A stretch of 64,000 nucleotides of DNA from an uncultured Collinsella sp. (GCA_900544725.1 UQWK01000001.1:29215-93214), one strand, 5' to 3'; counted from the stretch's first letter, positions 1-9,943 are shown. Program-made: numbers and translations. The notes: generated by a model from the letters alone, not told the origin.

Positions 1-156
1 CAGGAGCACTCCATCGTGCTCGTCCGCGGCGGTCGTGTCCGTGACCTCCCTGGTGTCCGTTATCACGTCATCCGTGGCGCCTACGACGCTGCTCCGGTCC
101 AGAACCGTATGCAGGCCCGTTCCAAGTACGGTGCTAAGCGCCCCAAGGCTAAATAA
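1..156 (+). CDS. rpsL: 30S ribosomal protein S12 (uS12), 3' part only
   Basis: The frame is open from base 1 and ends at TAA 154-156, giving the last 51 residues. They carry the C-terminal S12 signature [18 protein letters not shown] and a basic tail ending KRPKAK. S12 sits at the decoding centre of the small subunit. It is the first gene of the str operon and rpsG follows after about 73 bp. The start lies outside the window. Confidence 0.97.
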   Translation, partial: QEHSIVLVRGGRVRDLPGVRYHVIRGAYDAAPVQNRMQARSKYGAKRPKAK

Positions 157-229
157 GCCAGATAACGTTTTGATACTTTCGCCGTGTGCCGCCTAAGCGC
201 CGCACGGTAGACACTTAAGGAGATTTCAC

Positions 230-703
230 ATGCCGCGTCGTGCAGCAGCTAATCGTCGTGAGGTTCAGCCTGACGCCGTTTACAACAACCGCCTGGTGAC
301 TCAGCTCATCAACAAGGTCCTTCTTGACGGCAAGAAGGCCACCGCTGAGCGCATCGTTTACACCGCTTTCGAGATCGTTGCCGAGAAGTCCGAGGGTGGC
401 GACGCTCTCGCTACCTTCAAGAAGGCTATGGACAACGTCAAGCCCACGCTCGAGGTTAAGCCCAAGCGTGTCGGTGGCGCTACCTATCAGGTCCCGATGG
501 AGGTCAACTCCCGTCGTTCCACCGCTCTGGGTATCCGCTGGATCGTCAACTTCTCCCGCGCTCGCAAGGAGAAGACCATGGCCGAGCGTCTCGCCAACGA
601 GATTCTCGACGCCTCCAACGGCCTGGGCGCTTCCGTCAAGAAGCGTGAGGACGTCTTCAAGATGGCCGAGGCCAACCGCGCGTTCTCTCACTATCGTTGG
701 TAA
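230..703 (+). CDS. rpsG: 30S ribosomal protein S7 (uS7)
   Basis: The protein has 157 residues, the usual bacterial length, and begins [21 protein letters not shown]7 nucleates assembly of the 30S head by binding the 3' domain of 16S rRNA. The motif [11 protein letters not shown] and the Arg/Lys-rich C-terminal half are typical. The ATG follows a good ribosome binding site (AAGGAG). It lies between rpsL and fusA, as in a standard str operon. Confidence 0.98.
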   Translation: MPRRAAANRREVQPDAVYNNRLVTQLINKVLLDGKKATAERIVYTAFEIVAEKSEGGDALATFKKAMDNVKPTLEVKPKRVGGATYQVPMEVNSRRSTALGIRWIVNFSRARKEKTMAERLANEILDASNGLGASVKKREDVFKMAEANRAFSHYRW

Positions 704-722
704 GTTAAGGTAAGGAACTAAC

Positions 723-2822
723 ATGGCTAAGCCTAAGTACAAGCTTTCCGATACCCGTAACATCGGCATCATGGCCCACATCGATGCCGGTAAGACCACC
801 ACGACCGAGCGTATTCTTTACTACACCGGTAAAACCCACAAGATCGGTGAGGTCCATGAGGGCGCTGCCACCATGGACTGGATGGTTCAGGAGCAGGAGC
901 GCGGCGTAACCATTACCTCCGCTGCTACCACGTGCTTCTGGAACAAGGACGGTAAGGACTACCGCATCCAGATCATCGACACCCCGGGCCACGTTGACTT
1001 TACCGCCGAGGTCGAGCGCTGCCTGCGCGTCCTCGATGGCGCTGTCGCCGTCTTCGACGCCGTTGCCGGCGTTCAGCCCCAGTCTGAGACCGTTTGGCGT
1101 CAGGCTTCTACCTTCAACGTCCCCCGCATCGCCTTCATCAACAAGTATGACCGCGTGGGTGCTGACTTCTTCAACGCTATCGAGACCATGAAGGATCGTC
1201 TCGACGCCAACGCCGTGGCCGCTCAGGTCCCGATGGGCGCCGAGGACAACTTCTGGGGCGTCATCGACCTGGTCACCATGACTGCTTGGGACTTCAAGGC
1301 CGACGACAAGGGCATGACCTACCCCGAGCCGATGGACGAGATCCCGGCTGAGTTCGCCGACATCGCTGCCACCAAGCGCGAGGAGCTCCTCGACGCTGCT
1401 GCCAGCTTTGACGACGAGCTCATGGAGAAGATCCTCATGGAGGAGGACTTCACCGTCGAGGAGCTCAAGGCTGCTCTGCGCAAGGGCGTTCTGGCCAACG
1501 AGCTCAACCTCGTCTTCGTGGGCTCCGCCTACAAGAACAAGGGCGTCCAGGAGCTGCTCGACGCTGTCGTCGACTACCTGCCCAGCCCGCTCGACGTCGA
1601 GGCCGTCACCGGTACCGATCCGGACACCGGCGAGGAGATCGAGCGTCATCCTTCCTTCGACGAGCCCTTCTCCGGCCTGGTCTTCAAGATCATGACCGAC
1701 CCGTTCGTCGGTAAGCTCACCTACGTCCGCGTTTACTCCGGCCGCGCCGAGTCCGGCTCCTACGTTGTCAACGCTTCCAACGGTCAGCGCGAGCGCCTCG
1801 GCCGCATCCTCGAGATGAACGCCGCCGAGCGTATCGACCGTGACGACGCTGCCGCCGGCGACATCGTCGCTTGCGTCGGCTTCAAGAACTCCACCACCGG
1901 TGACACCCTGTGCGCCGAGGGCAAGGAGATCGTCCTTGAGAAGATCGAGTTCGCTAAGCCCGTTATCGACGTTGCCATCGAGCCCAAGACCAAGGCCGAG
2001 CAGGACAAGATGTCCCTGGCTCTGACCAAGCTCGCCGAGGAGGACCCGACCTTCCAGGTGTCCACCAACCACGAGACCGGCCAGACCATCATCGCCGGCA
2101 TGGGCGAGCTGCACCTCGAGATCATCGTCGACCGTCTGCTCCGTGAGTTCAAGGTTGACGCTAACGTTGGTAAGCCCCAGGTTGCATACCGCGAGACCGC
2201 TGGTCACGACGTCGAGAAGGCTGAGGGCAAGTTCGTCCGTCAGTCCGGTGGTCGCGGTCAGTACGGCCACGCCGTCATCAAGCTCGAGAAGATGGAGGAG
2301 GGCTTCGGCTACGAGTTCGTCAACGCTATCGTCGGCGGCGTCGTGCCCAAGGAGTACATCCCGTCCATCGACAAGGGCATCCAGGAGGCCCTGAACACCG
2401 GTGTTATCGCCGGCTTCCCGGTCCTCGACGTCAAGGTCACCCTGTTCGACGGTTCTTACCACGAGGTCGACTCCTCCGAGGCCGCCTTCAAGATCGCCGG
2501 TTCCATGGCTATCAAGGACGCCCTCAAGAAGTCCGATCCGCAGCTGCTCGAGCCGATCATGGCTGTCGAGGTCGAGACCCCCGAGCAGTACATGGGCGAC
2601 GTTATGGGCAACCTCTCCGGTCGCCGCGGCAAGATCGAGGGCATGGAGGATCGCAAGAACAGCAAGCTCATCCGTGCCAAAGTGCCGCTGGGCGAGATGT
2701 TCGGTTACGCTACCGACCTTCGCTCCCAGACCCAGGGCCGTGCATCCTACACGATGCAGTTCGACTCTTATGAGCCCGCGCCCAAGTCCATCGTGGACGA
2801 GGTCATGAGCAAGAACGCCTAA
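723..2822 (+). CDS. fusA: Elongation factor G
   Basis: This 699-residue translational GTPase drives translocation of tRNA and mRNA on the ribosome. Visible motifs are the P-loop [15 protein letters not shown] near residues 18-32, the switch II element DTPGHVDF, and NKYD, the usual NKxD guanine-specificity motif. The C-terminal part has the domain IV and V sequences GGRGQYGHA and [11 protein letters not shown]. It starts 19 bp after rpsG. The next gene is rpsJ; tuf, usually found here, is absent. Confidence 0.98.
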   Translation: MAKPKYKLSDTRNIGIMAHIDAGKTTTTERILYYTGKTHKIGEVHEGAATMDWMVQEQERGVTITSAATTCFWNKDGKDYRIQIIDTPGHVDFTAEVERCLRVLDGAVAVFDAVAGVQPQSETVWRQASTFNVPRIAFINKYDRVGADFFNAIETMKDRLDANAVAAQVPMGAEDNFWGVIDLVTMTAWDFKADDKGMTYPEPMDEIPAEFADIAATKREELLDAAASFDDELMEKILMEEDFTVEELKAALRKGVLANELNLVFVGSAYKNKGVQELLDAVVDYLPSPLDVEAVTGTDPDTGEEIERHPSFDEPFSGLVFKIMTDPFVGKLTYVRVYSGRAESGSYVVNASNGQRERLGRILEMNAAERIDRDDAAAGDIVACVGFKNSTTGDTLCAEGKEIVLEKIEFAKPVIDVAIEPKTKAEQDKMSLALTKLAEEDPTFQVSTNHETGQTIIAGMGELHLEIIVDRLLREFKVDANVGKPQVAYRETAGHDVEKAEGKFVRQSGGRGQYGHAVIKLEKMEEGFGYEFVNAIVGGVVPKEYIPSIDKGIQEALNTGVIAGFPVLDVKVTLFDGSYHEVDSSEAAFKIAGSMAIKDALKKSDPQLLEPIMAVEVETPEQYMGDVMGNLSGRRGKIEGMEDRKNSKLIRAKVPLGEMFGYATDLRSQTQGRASYTMQFDSYEPAPKSIVDEVMSKNA

Positions 2823-2882
2823 GTTCGAGCTCCCTGTTACGTAATCCGCGAGAACATCTCTCGCACTCTTTGGAGGTTTAAG

Positions 2883-3191
2883 TTGGCTACCCAGAAGATC
2901 CGCATTCGCCTCAAGGGCTATGATCACGAGGTCGTCGATCAGTCCGCGAAGCTCATCGTCGAGACCGCTCAGAAGACCGGCGCTCGCGTTTCCGGTCCTG
3001 TCCCCCTGCCCACCGAGCGCAACCTGTACACGGTTATCCGCTCGCCGCACGTGAACAAGGACTCCCGTGAGCAGTTCGAGATGCGCACCCACAAGCGCCT
3101 TATCGACATCCTCGACCCCACCTCGGGCACCGTTGATTCGCTCATGCGTCTCGACCTCCCCGCTGGCGTCGACATCGACATCAAGCTCTAA
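2883..3191 (+). CDS. rpsJ: 30S ribosomal protein S10 (uS10), TTG start
   Basis: The 102 residues begin (M)[20 protein letters not shown], a clear S10 of normal length. S10 is part of the 30S head and also the NusE antitermination factor. The start is TTG at 2883, preceded by GGAGGTTTAAG; no better start exists. S10 normally opens the S10 operon next to rplC. Here it closes the str operon, is followed at once by a terminator, and rplC is 14 kb away. Confidence 0.97.
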   Translation: MATQKIRIRLKGYDHEVVDQSAKLIVETAQKTGARVSGPVPLPTERNLYTVIRSPHVNKDSREQFEMRTHKRLIDILDPTSGTVDSLMRLDLPAGVDIDIKL

Positions 3192-3210
3192 GCGATATCG
3201 CTCATAGCTT

Positions 3211-3254
3211 AAAGGGCCCCGCTGCCATTATGGTAGCGGGGCCCTTTTGTTTTG
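3211..3254. terminator. Bidirectional terminator between rpsJ and birA
   Basis: A long GC-rich stem (GGGCCCCGCTGCC pairing with GGTAGCGGGGCCC, one G-T pair) has an ATTA-type loop. It is followed by CTTTTGTTTT on the plus strand and by a run of T on the minus strand. It lies between convergent rpsJ and birA, so it can end both transcripts. It shows that rpsJ is the last gene of the str transcript. Confidence 0.9.
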
Positions 3255-3307
3255 AATGGTGGCCTTGGGGGCCCGGATAATGCGGCCGAATGGGTGGCTA
3301 TGGCGTC

Positions 3308-4084
3308 TTATTTACCCATGGGGCGCAGGGATGCCTCCTCAAAATGGAAGGATCGCAAGTCGTCTTCTGTCTCGATGCACGCGCGACCAAAGTCATCGAC
3401 CGTTTGAAAGATGCCAAGCGCCAGCTCGTCCCCAGCGGGGGAACGGGCGATAACGTGATCCCCAATCCAATTGAGATGACCGATATATTCACCGTGAACG
3501 GGCGCGAGCGGTCCGGCGTCTTCCTCCATGGCGTTGAGACGCTCTGCCCACGTGTCTACAGCGTTCACGACCGCGTGATAGACCTGCTTGAGTAGCACAT
3601 CGACGGCGGGAACATTCTCGTTGAGGTCCGAGAGACCGATTGCCGGCAGGCCGCCATCGGGAACCTCCGAAGGCACATAGTTCACATTGACGCCAATGCC
3701 GCAGACGGCGAAAGGTTTGCCTTCGTTATCGCGTGCGGCCTCGACCAGAATGCCGCCGAGCTTGCGTCCTCGCGCGACCAGATCGTTGGGCCATTTGAGG
3801 CCAATCTCGTTTGCAAGACCCTTCTTTTCGAGCGCCTCGAGCACCGCTAGGCCGCTGACGGCGGCAAGACCAGAGTACTTGGCGGGATCAACACGTGGAC
3901 GCAGGACAATCGAAAGCAATAGGTTGCCGGCGGTTGAATCCCACTTGTGGCCGCGCCGGCCGCGTCCTGCTGTCTGAGCCCGGGCGGCAAGTCCTGTGCC
4001 GTGCGGCGCTCCTTGTTTTCCTGCTTCGAGCAGGTCATCGTTGGTCGATCCGGTTACGTCGACTATCGTTAATTTGGCATCCAT
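3308..4084 (-). CDS. birA: Biotin--[acetyl-CoA-carboxylase] ligase, class I (no DNA-binding domain)
   Basis: This enzyme makes biotinyl-AMP and attaches biotin to the AccB lysine. The 258-residue protein begins MDAKLTIVDVTGSTNDDLL and has the biotin/ATP loop GRGRRGHKWDS near residues 41-50, then KWPNDL and GRKLGGIL. The start at 4084 is chosen because GGAGGT lies 11 bases upstream; the frame stays open to 4165 but that part has no motif. There is no N-terminal helix-turn-helix, so it should not act as a repressor. It diverges from the fatty acid operon, which contains its substrate accB. Confidence 0.93.
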   Translation of the reverse strand: MDAKLTIVDVTGSTNDDLLEAGKQGAPHGTGLAARAQTAGRGRRGHKWDSTAGNLLLSIVLRPRVDPAKYSGLAAVSGLAVLEALEKKGLANEIGLKWPNDLVARGRKLGGILVEAARDNEGKPFAVCGIGVNVNYVPSEVPDGGLPAIGLSDLNENVPAVDVLLKQVYHAVVNAVDTWAERLNAMEEDAGPLAPVHGEYIGHLNWIGDHVIARSPAGDELALGIFQTVDDFGRACIETEDDLRSFHFEEASLRPMGK

Positions 4085-4179
4085 AGCGGCTGCTACCTCC
4101 TTAATGAATAAGTGAATAACGCAATGGTGTCGTGAGGCAGACACAATGTGAAGCCTTTGTCGCATTTGGACAATTTAAT

Positions 4180-4241
4180 GTTAACACGTCAACAATGACT
4201 GAAATGCGCTATCCTCTCTTGGTCGATGTAAACACGTCAAC
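4180..4241. promoter_or_regulatory. Two palindromic operator-like sites in the birA-fabH divergent region
   Basis: GTTAACACGTCAAC at 4180-4193 and GTAAACACGTCAAC at 4228-4241 are two copies of a near-palindrome of the form GTTRACRYGTYAAC, 48 bp apart in the same orientation. The second copy ends 9 bases before the fabH ribosome binding site. A dimeric regulator binding both sites could control the fab operon and perhaps birA. The regulator is not encoded nearby and I cannot name it. Confidence 0.6.
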
Positions 4242-4260
4242 AACTCAAAGGAGGTTAGTG

Positions 4261-5220
4261 ATGGGTTTCACGATACTGGGAACAGGCTCGGCACTTCCCG
4301 AGCGCAGTGTTTCCAATGACGAGCTGTCCGAGTTCCTCGATACCTCGGATGAGTGGATTTTTACCCGCACGGGGATCAAGAGCCGCCATGTGTGCACCAC
4401 CGAGTCACTCGACGACCTTGCCATGGCAGCGAGCGAGCAGGCTCTCCAGGCGTCTGGAATCGACGCGAGCCAGCTGGATCTTATCGTCTGCTCGACGACG
4501 ACGGGCGACCATCTCGTTCCCGCGGAAGCGTGCGCCGTTGCCGAACGCCTGGGCGCCACATGTCCTGCCTTCGACGTTTCGGCGGCCTGTGCTGGCTTCG
4601 TATTTGCGCTCGATGTCGCCGAGGGCTATATCGCCCGCGGTCGCGCCAAGCGCGTCCTTGTCGTCGCCGCCGAGCAGATGACGCGTGCGCTCGACTGGAC
4701 CGACCGCGCGACGTGCGTGCTCTTTGGTGATGGCGCGGGCGCTGCGGTCATAGAGGCCGGGGGAGAGAACCCCCTTGCCGTCGAGCTTTCGACCGCACCC
4801 GATGTCGAGACGCTGCGTGTTCCGGGACTGGCTGGGACCTCACCGTTCAAGGATTCCGCGGACCGTGAGAGTGTGCTTTCCATGAACGGTCGTCGCGTGT
4901 TCAAGTTTGGCGTCAATGCAATCTGCGACACGGTCAACAAGCTCGCGAGTGACACGAGTATCGCGGTTGAGGATATCGACCATTTTGTATTCCATCAGGC
5001 CAACGAACGAATCTTGAGCCAGGCGGTCAAGCGCTTGGGTGTGTCGGACGACCGCGTGGTCCGTACGCTGCGCGAGACCGGCAATATCTCGAGCGCTTGC
5101 ATTCCGCTTGCCCTCGACCGGTTGGCAAACTCCGGCGCTCTTTATCCGGGCGACACGATCGCCTTAGTCGGATTTGGCGCCGGCTTGGATATAGGTGGCT
5201 ACCTGCTTCGCTGGAAGTAG
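4261..5220 (+). CDS. fabH: Beta-ketoacyl-ACP synthase III
   Basis: FabH condenses acetyl-CoA with malonyl-ACP to start fatty acid elongation. The 319-residue protein has the Cys-His-Asn triad: C110 in DVSAACAGFVFAL, H245 in FVFHQANERIL and N275 in ETGNISSACIP. The start is the ATG after AAAGGAGGTTAGTG; the frame continues upstream to 4132 but without FabH-like sequence. It opens a tightly packed operon running to accDA and is preceded by two operator-like palindromes. Confidence 0.97.
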   Translation: MGFTILGTGSALPERSVSNDELSEFLDTSDEWIFTRTGIKSRHVCTTESLDDLAMAASEQALQASGIDASQLDLIVCSTTTGDHLVPAEACAVAERLGATCPAFDVSAACAGFVFALDVAEGYIARGRAKRVLVVAAEQMTRALDWTDRATCVLFGDGAGAAVIEAGGENPLAVELSTAPDVETLRVPGLAGTSPFKDSADRESVLSMNGRRVFKFGVNAICDTVNKLASDTSIAVEDIDHFVFHQANERILSQAVKRLGVSDDRVVRTLRETGNISSACIPLALDRLANSGALYPGDTIALVGFGAGLDIGGYLLRWK

Positions 5221-5272
5221 TTGCACATAGGAAATAAAAACGCCCCCAGGGCACAAACAAAGGAGAAACACC

Positions 5273-5509
5273 ATGGCAGATCAGAAGACCTTCGAGCGCG
5301 TTTGCGACGTTATCCGCGAGACCGCCGGCCTTGACGATGTCGAGATGAAGCCCGAGTCCACGCTCGAGGAGATTGGCCTCGACAGCTTGGGCACCGTCGA
5401 GATCCTCGTCGCCGTCGAGGACGAGTTTGGCATTCAGCTCGACACCGAGGAGAACCCCAAGACGGTCGGCGAGTTTGTCGATACGGTCGAGGCGGCATTG
5501 GAGAAGTAG
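5273..5509 (+). CDS. acpP: Acyl carrier protein
   Basis: This 78-residue acidic four-helix protein carries growing acyl chains on a phosphopantetheine arm. The attachment serine is S38 in IGLDSLGTVEI; the usual motif is DSLDxVE, so Gly replaces the acidic residue after Leu. The ribosome binding site is AAAGGAG. It lies between fabH and fabK, the order common in clostridia. Confidence 0.97.
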   Translation: MADQKTFERVCDVIRETAGLDDVEMKPESTLEEIGLDSLGTVEILVAVEDEFGIQLDTEENPKTVGEFVDTVEAALEK

Positions 5510-5511
5510 TA

Positions 5512-6456
5512 ATGCTCAAGACTCCTCTCTGCGACCTGCTTGGCATCGAAAAGCCCGTGTTCCAGGGCGGCATGGCCTGGATTGCCGATGCCTCGCTGGC
5601 ATCGGCCGTGTCCGAGGCGGGTGGCCTAGGCATCATCGCGGCTATGAATGCCGATGCCAACTGGCTGCGCGACCAGATCCACGAGCTGCGCGCCAAGACG
5701 GACAAGCCCTTTGGCGTCAACGTCATGCTCATGAGCCCGTTTGCCGACGAGGTGGCACAGGTCGTGATCGATGAGCAGGTGCCCGTTGTGGTGACCGGTG
5801 CCGGCAACCCCACCAAGTACATGAAGGCTTGGAACGATGCGGGCATCAAGGTTATCCCCGTCGTGGCTTCGGTGGCGCTGGCGCGTCTCGTGGCGCGTCG
5901 GGGAGCCACTGCCGTGGTTGCCGAGGGCACTGAATCGGGTGGCCATATTGGCGAGACCTCGACGATGGCGCTTGTTCCGCAGGTTGTCGATGCGGTGGAT
6001 ATCCCCGTTGTGGCGGCAGGCGGCATTGCCGATGGCCGTGGCGTGGCAGCCGCCTTTATGCTGGGCGCCGCCGGCGTCCAGGTGGGCACGCGCTTTTTGG
6101 TTGCAGACGAATGTACCGTATCCGAGCAGTACAAAGAGCTGGTGCTCAAGGCAAACGACACGTCGACGCGTGCGACCGGCCGCTCAACGGGACATCCGGT
6201 GCGTGCCCTTAAGAGCCCCTTCACCAACGCCTATGCCAAGAACGAGGCTGCAGGCGCAAGCCCCGAGGAGCTTGGCGCCATGGGTACGGGTGCGCTTCGT
6301 AAGGCCGCCAAGGATGGCAATTACGAAGAGGGCTCGTATTTGTGCGGCCAGATTGCCGGCATGGTCAAAGAGCGCCAGAGCGCGCGCGAGATCGTCGACG
6401 ACCTGGTCGAAGGTGCCGAGCGCGTCTTGAAGGGTGCGTCCGCATGGGTGGCGTAG
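5512..6456 (+). CDS. fabK: Enoyl-ACP reductase II (FMN-dependent)
   Basis: FabK reduces enoyl-ACP in the last step of each elongation cycle, using FMN. The 314-residue TIM-barrel protein belongs to the nitronate monooxygenase/FabK family: it begins with PVFQGGMAWIADASLASAVS, then has GGLGIIAAMN, GTESGGHIG and the phosphate-binding GGIADGRGVAAA and GVQVGTRFL. It starts 3 bases after acpP stops. No fabI or fabL is seen, so FabK is probably the operon's only enoyl reductase. Confidence 0.95.
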   Translation: MLKTPLCDLLGIEKPVFQGGMAWIADASLASAVSEAGGLGIIAAMNADANWLRDQIHELRAKTDKPFGVNVMLMSPFADEVAQVVIDEQVPVVVTGAGNPTKYMKAWNDAGIKVIPVVASVALARLVARRGATAVVAEGTESGGHIGETSTMALVPQVVDAVDIPVVAAGGIADGRGVAAAFMLGAAGVQVGTRFLVADECTVSEQYKELVLKANDTSTRATGRSTGHPVRALKSPFTNAYAKNEAAGASPEELGAMGTGALRKAAKDGNYEEGSYLCGQIAGMVKERQSAREIVDDLVEGAERVLKGASAWVA

Positions 6457-7370
6457 CGTTTCTGTTTGCCGGCCAGGGTGCCCAGCATCCCGAGATGGGC
6501 GTCGACCTCATCGAAGCATCGCCGGCGGCCGCCGAGGTGTTCGCGATCGCCGACGAGGTGCGCCCGGGGACCAGTGAACAGTGCCGGAGCGCCTCTAAGG
6601 AGGAGCTGTCGCAGACCGAGAACACACAGCCTTGCGTGTTCGTGCACGACTTGGCCGTCGCCGCTGCCCTACGCGAGCGCGGCGTGGTGCCTGCCGCCTG
6701 TGCGGGCTTCTCGCTGGGCGAGGTCGCCGCACTCACCTTTGCGGGGGCATTCGATACGCGAGCGGGTTTTGAGCTCGTGTGCGAGCGCGCGGCGCTGATG
6801 TCCGCGGCTGCCGAGCGCCATCCGGGCGGTATGCGCGCCGTTATCAAGCTCGATGCGGCACAGGTTGAGAGCCTGGCCGCACAGGCCGGCGAGGACTGCT
6901 GGCCGGTCAACTTCAACAGCCCGCAACAGACGGTTGTAGCCGGAACGCCCGAGACACTCCAGGAGCTCGACGTCCTGGTAAAAGAGGCTGGCGGCCGTGC
7001 GATGAAGGTTGCGGTGTCGGGTGCGTTCCATAGCCCCTATATGGCAGAGGCGACTGAGGGGCTGGCGACGTATATCCAAGCCGGCCACGCGCCGTCTCCG
7101 CTGCTCATTCCGGTTGTGGCAAACATGACGGCGGCGCCCTATCCGGCGGACCCCCAAGCGGCATCGGAGGTCCTGGCCAACCAGGCGAGCCATGCCGTGC
7201 GCTGGGTTGACACGCTGCACACTCTGCAGGATCAGGGCATCGATACGTTTATTGAGGTCGGCCCCGGTAAAACGCTGTCCGGCCTGGTCAAGCGTACGTT
7301 GAGCGATGTTCGCGTGTATTCGTGCGAAACGGCCGAGCAGGTCGCAGCTATTGCCGACGAGCTCGCATAG
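6444..7370 (+). CDS. fabD: Malonyl-CoA:ACP transacylase
   Basis: FabD moves malonyl from CoA to ACP. The 308-residue protein begins MGGVAFLFAGQGAQHPEMG and has the nucleophile S90 in AGFSLGEVAAL and a His near residue 196 in SGAFHSPYM. The ATG at 6444 lies inside the end of fabK (13-base overlap), suggesting coupled translation. The frame is open further upstream, but that part lacks FabD sequence. Confidence 0.96.
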   Translation: MGGVAFLFAGQGAQHPEMGVDLIEASPAAAEVFAIADEVRPGTSEQCRSASKEELSQTENTQPCVFVHDLAVAAALRERGVVPAACAGFSLGEVAALTFAGAFDTRAGFELVCERAALMSAAAERHPGGMRAVIKLDAAQVESLAAQAGEDCWPVNFNSPQQTVVAGTPETLQELDVLVKEAGGRAMKVAVSGAFHSPYMAEATEGLATYIQAGHAPSPLLIPVVANMTAAPYPADPQAASEVLANQASHAVRWVDTLHTLQDQGIDTFIEVGPGKTLSGLVKRTLSDVRVYSCETAEQVAAIADELA

Positions 7371-7400
7371 CCCACAGGGCTGTAACCCGAAAGGAACGAC

Positions 7401-8174
7401 ATGGGCAACATGAACAACGGCGCGCTCGAGCGCAACGACACACGTCGGGTGGCGCTCGTTACGGGCGGCTCGCGCGGCATCGGTCGCGCTTGTGCCGTGG
7501 GCCTGGCGGAGGATGGCTACGATGTCGCCGTCATCTATGCCGGCAGCGCCGATGCAGCGCGCGAGACGTGCGAAGCCTGCGAGGCGGCTGGCGCCACGGC
7601 GCGCGCATATCAATGCGACGTGGCCGACCCCGCTGCCGTCAACGCATGCGTGGAAGCGGTCCTGAGCGACTTCGGCTCGATCTGGGCGCTCGTCAACAAC
7701 GCCGGCATCACCTGCGATGGCCTGCTTATGCGCATGGGCGACGATGCGTTCGATCGCGTACTCAATGTCAATCTCAAGGGCACGTTCAACACGACACGCG
7801 CGCTCACCAAGACTTTTATGCGCCAGCGCGGCGGTTGCGTCATCAACATGAGCTCGGTCGTGGGCCTGATGGGCAATGCCGGACAGGTCAATTACGCCGC
7901 CTCCAAGGCGGGCGTTATCGGCCTGACCAAGGCGGTGGCGCGCGAACTTGCGCCTCGCGGCGTGAGGGCTAACGCGGTCGCCCCCGGGTTTGTCGAGACC
8001 GATATGACGGCAACGCTTTCGGAGAAGGTACGCACGGCGTGTGAGGAGCAGATTCCCCTCAAGCGCATGGCGCGTCCCGAGGAAGTGGCCGGCGTGGTGC
8101 GCTTTTTGGCAAGCGATGCGGCGGCCTACATTACGGGCGAGGTCGTGCGCGTCGATGGCGGAATGGCGATGTAG
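7401..8174 (+). CDS. fabG: 3-oxoacyl-ACP reductase
   Basis: FabG reduces 3-ketoacyl-ACP with NADPH. The 257-residue short-chain dehydrogenase has the Rossmann motif TGGSRGIGRA at residues 21-30, NNAG, a Ser in NMSSVVG and the catalytic YxxxK at Y165-K169. It ends RVDGGMAM, typical of FabG. The first ATG follows AAAGGAA; a second in-frame ATG three codons later is also possible. Confidence 0.96.
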   Translation: MGNMNNGALERNDTRRVALVTGGSRGIGRACAVGLAEDGYDVAVIYAGSADAARETCEACEAAGATARAYQCDVADPAAVNACVEAVLSDFGSIWALVNNAGITCDGLLMRMGDDAFDRVLNVNLKGTFNTTRALTKTFMRQRGGCVINMSSVVGLMGNAGQVNYAASKAGVIGLTKAVARELAPRGVRANAVAPGFVETDMTATLSEKVRTACEEQIPLKRMARPEEVAGVVRFLASDAAAYITGEVVRVDGGMAM

Positions 8175-8218
8175 AAATTAGAGCCGGCACATACATCGGC
8201 TTGGATGAGGAGACCATG

Positions 8219-9466
8219 ATGGAACAGAGAGTTGCAATCACCGGCATCGGCGCTGTATCGCCGCTCGGCAACACCGCGCTTGCCACCTGGGCGGCCATGT
8301 GCGCCGGTACGTGTGGCGTCGGCCAGATCACGCACTTCGATACCGACGCGTTTGCCGTCAAGGTAGCGGCCGAGGTCAAGGGCTTTGACGGTACCGAGTA
8401 CTTTGGCAAGCGTGACGCCAAGCATCTCGACCCCTGCGTTCAGTTTGCGATGGCGGCTTCGGACGAGGCCATGCACGACGCAGGACTCGATGCCGAAGGC
8501 GCGATCGACCACGAGCGCCTTGGCGTGTACGTGGGATCGGGCGTGGGCGGCATGACGACGCTCGTCGACAACGTCCACACGATTGCCGATCGCGGACCCC
8601 GCCGCGCATCGCCTTACATGATCGCGATGATGATCCCCAACATGGCTTCGGGCAATATTGCGATCCGCCACAAGGCAAAGGGTCCGACCCTGCCCGTCGT
8701 GACTGCTTGCGCGACCTCGGCCCATGCGGTGGGTGAGGCGTTCCGTGCTATCAAGCACGGTTATGCCGACGCGATCCTTGCGGGCGGTGCCGAGGCGGCT
8801 ATCATCCCCGACGCCGTTGCGGGCTTTACGTCCTGCCGTGCGCTTACCACCAACCCCGATCCGCAGTCGGCGTGTCGTCCGTTCGATGCGAACCGCGACG
8901 GCTTTGTGATGGGCGAAGGCGCCTGCGTGCTCGTGCTCGAGGGTATGGAGCACGCACAGGCCCGCGACGCGCACATTTACGCCGAGGTCGTGGGCTACGG
9001 CAACACCGATGATGCCTATCACATCACGAGCCCCGATCCCGAGGCTGCCGGCATTGCCCGCGCGATATCGCTGGCGGTGGCCGAGGGCGACGTCAAGCCT
9101 TCCGAGGGTCTCTACATCAACGCTCACGGCACCTCGACCAAGCTCAACGATTCGTCCGAGACGGCGGGCATTAAGCGAGCGCTTGGCGAGGATGCGGCGC
9201 GCGCCGCGCACGTCTCGTCGACTAAGTCGATGACCGGGCACATGATCGGTGCCACGGGCGCCATCGAGGTCATGGCCTGTGCCATGGCACTCGAACAGGG
9301 CGTGGTGCCGCCGACCATTAACTACAGCACGCCCGATCCCGCCTGCGATCTTGACTACACGCCCAATCGCGCGGTTCGCGCCGACCTTACCTGGGCGCTT
9401 TCGACCAACCTGGGCTTTGGCGGCCACAACGCCGCCATCGCGCTGCGCAAATATACAAGGAGCTAG
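8219..9466 (+). CDS. fabF: Beta-ketoacyl-ACP synthase II
   Basis: FabF carries out the elongating condensations. The protein has about 415 residues with the thiolase-fold triad: C164 in VTACATSAHAVG, a His in NAHGTSTKLND and a His in KSMTGHMIGA. The ATG at 8219 is six bases after AGGAG; the adjacent ATG at 8216 and a TTG at 8201 are alternatives. It ends 3 bases before accB. Confidence 0.96.
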   Translation: MEQRVAITGIGAVSPLGNTALATWAAMCAGTCGVGQITHFDTDAFAVKVAAEVKGFDGTEYFGKRDAKHLDPCVQFAMAASDEAMHDAGLDAEGAIDHERLGVYVGSGVGGMTTLVDNVHTIADRGPRRASPYMIAMMIPNMASGNIAIRHKAKGPTLPVVTACATSAHAVGEAFRAIKHGYADAILAGGAEAAIIPDAVAGFTSCRALTTNPDPQSACRPFDANRDGFVMGEGACVLVLEGMEHAQARDAHIYAEVVGYGNTDDAYHITSPDPEAAGIARAISLAVAEGDVKPSEGLYINAHGTSTKLNDSSETAGIKRALGEDAARAAHVSSTKSMTGHMIGATGAIEVMACAMALEQGVVPPTINYSTPDPACDLDYTPNRAVRADLTWALSTNLGFGGHNAAIALRKYTRS

Positions 9467-9469
9467 AGC

Positions 9470-9943
9470 ATGGATTCCAAAAGACTTGCCGAGATAGCCG
9501 ATGTTATGGAGGACCGCGGCCTCACGCGCGTGCGCGTGGAGGAGCCCGATGGCACCGCGGTCGAACTTGAGCGCGCGAGTGCCGCGCAGCCGGTTGCCGT
9601 GCCCATGCCCATGCCGAGCGCTATGGCTGCTCCGGTTGCGGCGCCCGCAGCTGCGCCTGCCGCGCCGGAACCTGCCGCGCAAGCGCCCACTGCCGCACCG
9701 GAGCCCAAGGGCGTCGAGGTCACGGCTCCCATGGTGGGCGTCTTCTATGCCGCCCCGGCGCCGGGCGACGAGCCGTTCGTGCGCGTGGGCTCCAAGGTCA
9801 AGGCCGGCGAGACCCTCTGCATCATCGAGGCCATGAAGGTTCTCAACGAGGTAACGGCAGAGGCGGATGGCGAGGTGCTCGAGATTTGCGTGGCCGACGG
9901 CGACCTCGTGGAGTTTGGCAGCTGCCTCATGAGAATCGGATAG
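9470..9943 (+). CDS. accB: Biotin carboxyl carrier protein of acetyl-CoA carboxylase
   Basis: The 157-residue protein has an N-terminal helical part, a flexible Ala/Pro-rich linker around residues 40-80 and a biotinyl domain with the attachment lysine K123 in IIEAMKVLNEV. It is the substrate of the BirA encoded 5.4 kb upstream on the other strand. It lies between fabF and fabZ. Confidence 0.97.
   Translation: MDSKRLAEIADVMEDRGLTRVRVEEPDGTAVELERASAAQPVAVPMPMPSAMAAPVAAPAAAPAAPEPAAQAPTAAPEPKGVEVTAPMVGVFYAAPAPGDEPFVRVGSKVKAGETLCIIEAMKVLNEVTAEADGEVLEICVADGDLVEFGSCLMRIG

Noticed and set aside
705..3092. Long open frame of 795 codons on the minus strand
   Set aside because: It mirrors fusA. Highly biased codons of a strongly expressed gene leave the opposite strand free of stops. 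No family motif or ribosome binding site was seen.
3256..3595. Small plus-strand frames between rpsJ and the birA end
   Set aside because: They overlap the birA 3' end and lack ribosome binding sites.
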